A stretch of DNA of 35,029 bases from contig CAZVZK010000105.1 of NCBI GenBank assembly GCA_964630925.1, positions 1-35,029 on the forward strand. The letters run 5' to 3'. The position numbers and the translations under genes are program-made. Shown here one piece after another: positions 32,003 through 35,029 of this stretch. A model generated the notes under the pieces. It was not told the DNA's origin, made no database searches, and worked only from the letters and a program-made list of their open reading frames with translations. This stretch comes from RGDT01 sp964630925. GTDB taxonomy: Bacteria > Planctomycetota > Planctomycetia > Gemmatales > Gemmataceae. Positions within the stretch are counted from its first letter, which is position 1. Each line of letters begins with the position of its first letter.

Positions 32003-32058
32003 GGGGACAACTAGTGCTTCCTTTCATCCCTCATCCCTCATCCCTCATCCCTCATCCG
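31995..32058 (+). repeat. TCATCCC heptamer array with complementary stem
   Basis: Four perfect TCATCCC units (32024-32051) plus TCATCCG. AGGGATGAGGG (31995-32005, over the DoxX stop) pairs perfectly with CCCTCATCCCT (32028-32038), and can slip by 7 nt to other registers. Copy number could vary by slippage and alter the leader of the next gene. Confidence 0.7.
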
Positions 32059-32076
32059 AATCCCTCCTGGTGACAC

Positions 32077-33762
32077 ATGGCTATCGACGTGACCGCTGAA
32101 CAGAGGGCCGCCGGCGAGGCCAACTTCGACAAGGCCAAGGACGCGCTCGGCCTGAACCGGCGCAACTTCCTCAAGGCCGGCGTCCTCGGCGCCGGGGCGA
32201 TGGCCGGCAGCGCCGCCGCCGTGTACTTCGGCTACCAGTCCGTGCAGGGCAACCCCGTCAAGGCGGCCCTGATCGGCGGCGGCGACGAGGGCGGCGTCCT
32301 CGTCGGCGAGCACAACCCGGACTTCTTGCAGTTCGTCGCGGTGTGCGACATCCGCCCGTCGAACATGGAGCGCATCTTCAAGGGCGACCCCAAGGTGGCC
32401 CTGCGCAAGGGCTTCAACAAGGTCTACGGCGAGCAGGTGGCGAAGAAGCAGATCAAGAAGTTCGGCGACTACGAGTCGTTCCTCAAGCACCTGCGCGAGA
32501 ACAAGGACATCGAGGCCGTGGTCATCGCCACGCCGCTGTTCCTGCACGCCAAGCACGCCATCGACTGCATGCTCGTCGGCAAGGAGCGCGGCAAGCCGGT
32601 GCACGTGCTGTGCGAGAAACTGATGGCGTGGAACGTCAAGCAGTGCAAGCAGATGATCAAGGTGGCCAAGGAGACTGGTAGCCTGCTGAGCATCGGCCAC
32701 CAGCGGCACTACAGCATGCTGTACTCGCACGCCCTGGAGGTGGTGAAGTCGGGCATCCTGGGCGACGTGAAGCACATCCGCGCCCTGTGGCACCGCAACT
32801 TCTCGTGGCCGTACAAGCACGACGAGAAGGCCGGCAAGCAGGTGCCGGGGATCAACCCGCCGCAGATCCGCGACGGCTGGTACCCGCCCGTGCTGGAGGG
32901 CGATTACGCCCTCCTCAAGGACTCCGTCAAGCAGTACGGCTACGACAACGTCGAGCAGCTCATCCGCTGGCGCCTGCACGCGGAGACCGGCGGCGGCCTG
33001 ATGGCCGAGCTGGGCAGCCACCAGCTCGACGCCTGCAGCATCTTCCTGGGCAAGGTGAGGCCGCTGGCGGTCCACGGCACGGGGTGCCGGGCGTTCTTCG
33101 ACGGCCCCGGCGGCAAGAAGAACCCGCGCAACATCGACGACCACGTCTACGTCACCTACGAGTTCCCCGGCAAGAACTACAACCCGAAGACCAACCCCGA
33201 CGACATCGTCGTCGTGACCTACTCGTCGATCAGCACCAACGGCTTCGAGCAGTACGGCGAGTGCCTGATGGGCACGCGGGGCACGATGATCGTCGAGGCC
33301 GAGCAGCGCGTCATGCTGTACACGGAGAAGGAGCCCGGCAAGCCCGGCGACCAGCGGTCGATGACGGTCAACGTCACCGGCCTGAAGCCGGGGGCGGCGG
33401 CGGCGGACGCCTCGTCCACGTGGGGCGGGCCGTCGGCCACGGTGACGGCGGCGTCGGCGACGGCGGGCACGCCGGGGGCGCCGATCAGCCGCGGCTACCG
33501 TGAGGAGATGGAGGACTTCGCCTATTGCGTGCGTGTCTGGAACGCGGCGCAGGGCTACGAGGAGAAGGACGGCAAGTACGTGCAGCGTCTGCCGAGGTGC
33601 CACGGCGAGGTGGCGATGGCGGACGCGGTGATCGCGCTGACGGCGAACCGGGCGATGCGCGACCGGACGCGGATCGACTTCAAGAAGGAGTGGTTCGAGG
33701 CCGATTCGGACCTCGTGCCGGACGACCCGAGCCAGAAGCCGAAGGTCGAGGTGAAGGCGTGA
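32077..33762 (+). CDS. Gfo/Idh/MocA-family oxidoreductase, Tat-exported
   Basis: 561 aa. A Tat signal (LNRRNFLKAGVLGAGAMAG, residues 26-44) precedes a Rossmann NAD(P) domain: KAALIGGGDEGG, VAVCDIRP, VVIATPLFLHAKHA. The usual EKP motif reads CEKLMAW, so the Pro is replaced by Leu. The C-terminal substrate domain has GGGLMAELGSHQLD with the conserved Gly-x-His pattern. A low-complexity Ala/Gly/Thr segment (residues about 435-470) precedes GYREEMEDFAYCVRVWN. Members oxidise or reduce sugars; exported planctomycete paralogues have unknown substrates. The ATG has only a weak GGTG before it. Confidence 0.88.
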   Translation: MAIDVTAEQRAAGEANFDKAKDALGLNRRNFLKAGVLGAGAMAGSAAAVYFGYQSVQGNPVKAALIGGGDEGGVLVGEHNPDFLQFVAVCDIRPSNMERIFKGDPKVALRKGFNKVYGEQVAKKQIKKFGDYESFLKHLRENKDIEAVVIATPLFLHAKHAIDCMLVGKERGKPVHVLCEKLMAWNVKQCKQMIKVAKETGSLLSIGHQRHYSMLYSHALEVVKSGILGDVKHIRALWHRNFSWPYKHDEKAGKQVPGINPPQIRDGWYPPVLEGDYALLKDSVKQYGYDNVEQLIRWRLHAETGGGLMAELGSHQLDACSIFLGKVRPLAVHGTGCRAFFDGPGGKKNPRNIDDHVYVTYEFPGKNYNPKTNPDDIVVVTYSSISTNGFEQYGECLMGTRGTMIVEAEQRVMLYTEKEPGKPGDQRSMTVNVTGLKPGAAAADASSTWGGPSATVTAASATAGTPGAPISRGYREEMEDFAYCVRVWNAAQGYEEKDGKYVQRLPRCHGEVAMADAVIALTANRAMRDRTRIDFKKEWFEADSDLVPDDPSQKPKVEVKA

Positions 33763-34091
33763 TGGCGTGGGTGTGGCTGGGCCTGGCCGGGCTGCTCGAG
33801 GTGGGCTGGGCCGTCGGCCTGGCCTACACCGAGGGCTTCACGAAGCCGTGGGCGACGGCGTGGACGGTGCTGGGGATGATCGCCAGCGTGTTCTTCCTGT
33901 CGCTGGCGGTGCGTCCTGGGAGCGGCATCCCGCTCAGCACGGGCTACGCCGTGTGGACGGGGATCGGCGCGGTGGGGACGGCCATCCTGGGGATGATGTT
34001 CCTGGGCGACCCCGTCAACGGGGTGCGTCTCATCTTCATCGCCATCATCGTGCTTGGCATCGTCGGCCTGAAACTGTCCTCGGGGCATTGA
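33762..34091 (+). CDS. gdx: SMR exporter, Gdx/SugE type
   Basis: 109 aa with four membrane helices, the dual-topology SMR fold. It aligns with E. coli Gdx (SugE): LAGLLEVGWAVGLAYTEGF has the essential Glu (residue 13) and the Trp three residues on, and YAVWTGIGAVGTAILGMMFLG and LIFIAIIVLGIVGLKLSSGH are diagnostic. Gdx proteins export guanidinium in exchange for protons; the residue after VGL is Ala rather than Lys. The ATG overlaps the upstream stop (TGATG), so it is co-translated with the Gfo/Idh gene; no guanidine riboswitch is seen, as would be expected for an internal operon gene. Confidence 0.88.
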   Translation: MAWVWLGLAGLLEVGWAVGLAYTEGFTKPWATAWTVLGMIASVFFLSLAVRPGSGIPLSTGYAVWTGIGAVGTAILGMMFLGDPVNGVRLIFIAIIVLGIVGLKLSSGH

Positions 34092-34097
34092 AGCGCC

Positions 34098-34722
34098 ATG
34101 TCAGCCGCCGACCTGCCGGACCGGCTCGGCGTCCCCGCCGAGCGGCTCCGCCTGTTCCCGCCGCCGGGCACGGCGACGGTGCAGGACGTGATCGCCCTCG
34201 ACGCCCATGAGGGCCGCGTGTACGAGCTGGTCGAGGGCACGCTGATCGAGAAGCTCGGCGGGATGGCCCACGGCCGGTTGTCGATGGTCCTGGGGGCGGC
34301 GCTGGTGGCGTTCGTGCGGGCGGGCAACCTGGGCGTGGTCACCGGGTTCGCGGGGACGATCCAACTCCGCCCCGGCCTCGTCCGCATCCCCGACGCCGCC
34401 TTCACGAGCTGGGATCGCATCCCCGGACGGCGGTGGCCTGACGAGCCGGTCCCTCACCTCGTCCCCGACCTCGCCGTGGAGGTGTTGAGCGAGAGCAACT
34501 CGCCCGGCGAGATGCTCGCGAAGCGCAACGACTCCTTCACCGCTGGCGTCCGGCTCGTCTGGGAGATCGATCCACGGCAACGGGCCATCGCCGTCTACAC
34601 GTCGCCTCCGGCGCCCGACGCCGTCCTCGTCGTCGGCCGACGTGCTGGATGGCGGGGTGGTCCTGCCGGGCTTCGTGCTGCCCCTCGCGGACCTGTTCGG
34701 CGAGCTGGACCGGCACGGGTGA
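34098..34722 (+). pseudogene. Uma2-family nuclease-fold protein, frameshifted near the end
   Basis: Uma2 proteins are small PD-(D/E)xK-fold proteins multiplied in planctomycetes and cyanobacteria, mostly of unknown role. Here YELVEGTLIEKLG, VRIPDAAFTSWDRIP, PDLAVEVLSESNSPGEM and FTAGVRLVWEIDP give the core with its acidic residues. Near 34620-34640 (a GTC/GTCG-rich stretch) the frame shifts by one base; the expected C-terminus (ADVLDGGVVLPGFVLPLADL) continues in another frame to TGA at 34720-34722. Without the shift, translation runs to 34742 with an unrelated tail. The catalytic core precedes the shift, so activity might persist. Starts 6 bp after gdx. Confidence 0.7.
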
Positions 34723-34754
34723 GCCGGCCGAGATCGGGCTGAGCCGGTGCCCGC

Positions 34755-34880
34755 GTGACGGACGACGGCGTGCGGGCGTTGCTCGCCGACGGCAGGCGGT
34801 GGGAGGACGTGAGGCTGTACCGCACCTCCATATCCGAGGCCGTCCAGGACGAGGTGACCAGGCGGTGCGCCGGCAGGTGA
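34755..34880 (+). CDS. Possible 41-aa hypothetical protein
   Basis: A GTG-initiated frame (VTDDGVRALLADGRRWEDVR) with moderate codon bias and no clear RBS. Could be a remnant or chance. Confidence 0.25.
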   Translation: MTDDGVRALLADGRRWEDVRLYRTSISEAVQDEVTRRCAGR

Positions 34881-34923
34881 CGCCCGGATTCTGTTGGGCT
34901 TTCTCCGGGGCGGCGGCGCCCGG

Positions 34924-34929
34924 TAAAAT
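34924..34929 (+). promoter_or_regulatory. -10-like TAAAAT before the last gene
   Basis: TAAAAT stands out in GC-rich sequence 24 nt before the final ATG. The -35 (TTCTCC at 34901-34906, 17-bp spacer) is weak. Confidence 0.35.
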
Positions 34930-34953
34930 GCTGTCGGCCCAGGAGGGCGCGTC

Positions 34954-35029
34954 ATGTCGAGCGTGTTACCGGGAGCGATGGAGGAGGCGTTCGAGGAGGC
35001 GGCGCGGCGCTACGAGGCGGCGCAGACGC
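34954..35029 (+). CDS. Start of a hypothetical gene, cut by the window edge
   Basis: ATG with AGGAGG about 8 nt upstream. The 25 visible codons (MSSVLPGAMEEAFEEAARRY) begin an acidic helix. Nothing more can be said. Confidence 0.55.
   Translation, partial: MSSVLPGAMEEAFEEAARRYEAAQT

Noticed and set aside
32024..32058. Short direct repeats considered as a CRISPR array
   Set aside because: Units are 7 bp with no spacers; it is a simple tandem repeat.
33700..33762. Guanidine riboswitch before the Gdx-type gene
   Set aside because: The start codon overlaps the upstream stop, leaving no leader in which an aptamer could fit.

Overview
The window looks like a piece of a planctomycete chromosome, most likely a Gemmataceae-type genome. 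It is very GC-rich with strong C/G third-position bias, which produces huge antisense shadow ORFs. The gene content also fits: a redoxin/haem/copper-monooxygenase fusion, a Tat-exported Gfo/Idh/MocA oxidoreductase, a tricorn-like S41 protease, GspG-like lipoproteins, Uma2 and HNH nucleases, and a giant DUF4175-like coiled-coil protein. The taxon is inferred from gene content; no rRNA is present.

Layout. 1-1907 (-) is the 5' part of thrS. 2268-4484 (+) is a large polytopic membrane protein. 4485-5939 holds a truncated alpha/beta-hydrolase relic and three small genes. 5946-13579 (-) holds a terpene-cyclase-fold repeat protein, the 1636-aa coiled-coil membrane protein and an MFS transporter; the last two are probably co-transcribed. 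csrA (13966, +) converges on an FHA-GAF-sigma54 activator gene (-), which is followed to the right by a BI-1 family gene (-). 17193-18643 (+) is an overlapping pair: an esterase-like hydrolase and a LutA-type protein.

18640-22369 is the most unusual section. A TTGAC(N)/TAGGAT promoter occurs four times in front of GspG-like secreted proteins; the last of these is an internally deleted remnant. Interleaved are two copies of a two-gene unit, a small charged protein translationally coupled to an HNH nuclease. Each unit is transcribed divergently from a GspG gene through a promoter/operator segment, and 112 bp of that segment are identical in the two copies. The second HNH gene is frameshifted. 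This is the best candidate in the window for an undescribed accessory system.

22366-34722 (+) carries an EamA transporter, the redoxin-cytochrome-PHM fusion, the tricorn-like protease, ApbE, a DoxX protein split by a roughly 415-residue insertion, a Gfo/Idh oxidoreductase, a Gdx/SugE-type SMR exporter and a frameshifted Uma2 gene. A partial gene begins at 34954. On the minus strand between the redoxin and protease genes, a good promoter followed about 70 nt later by a textbook intrinsic terminator suggests a small RNA with GGA motifs in both loops. It could be a CsrA ligand, but that is speculation. Several intergenic palindromes (16.1-16.25 kb, 7.04 kb) and one palindrome inside apbE look like REP-type elements.
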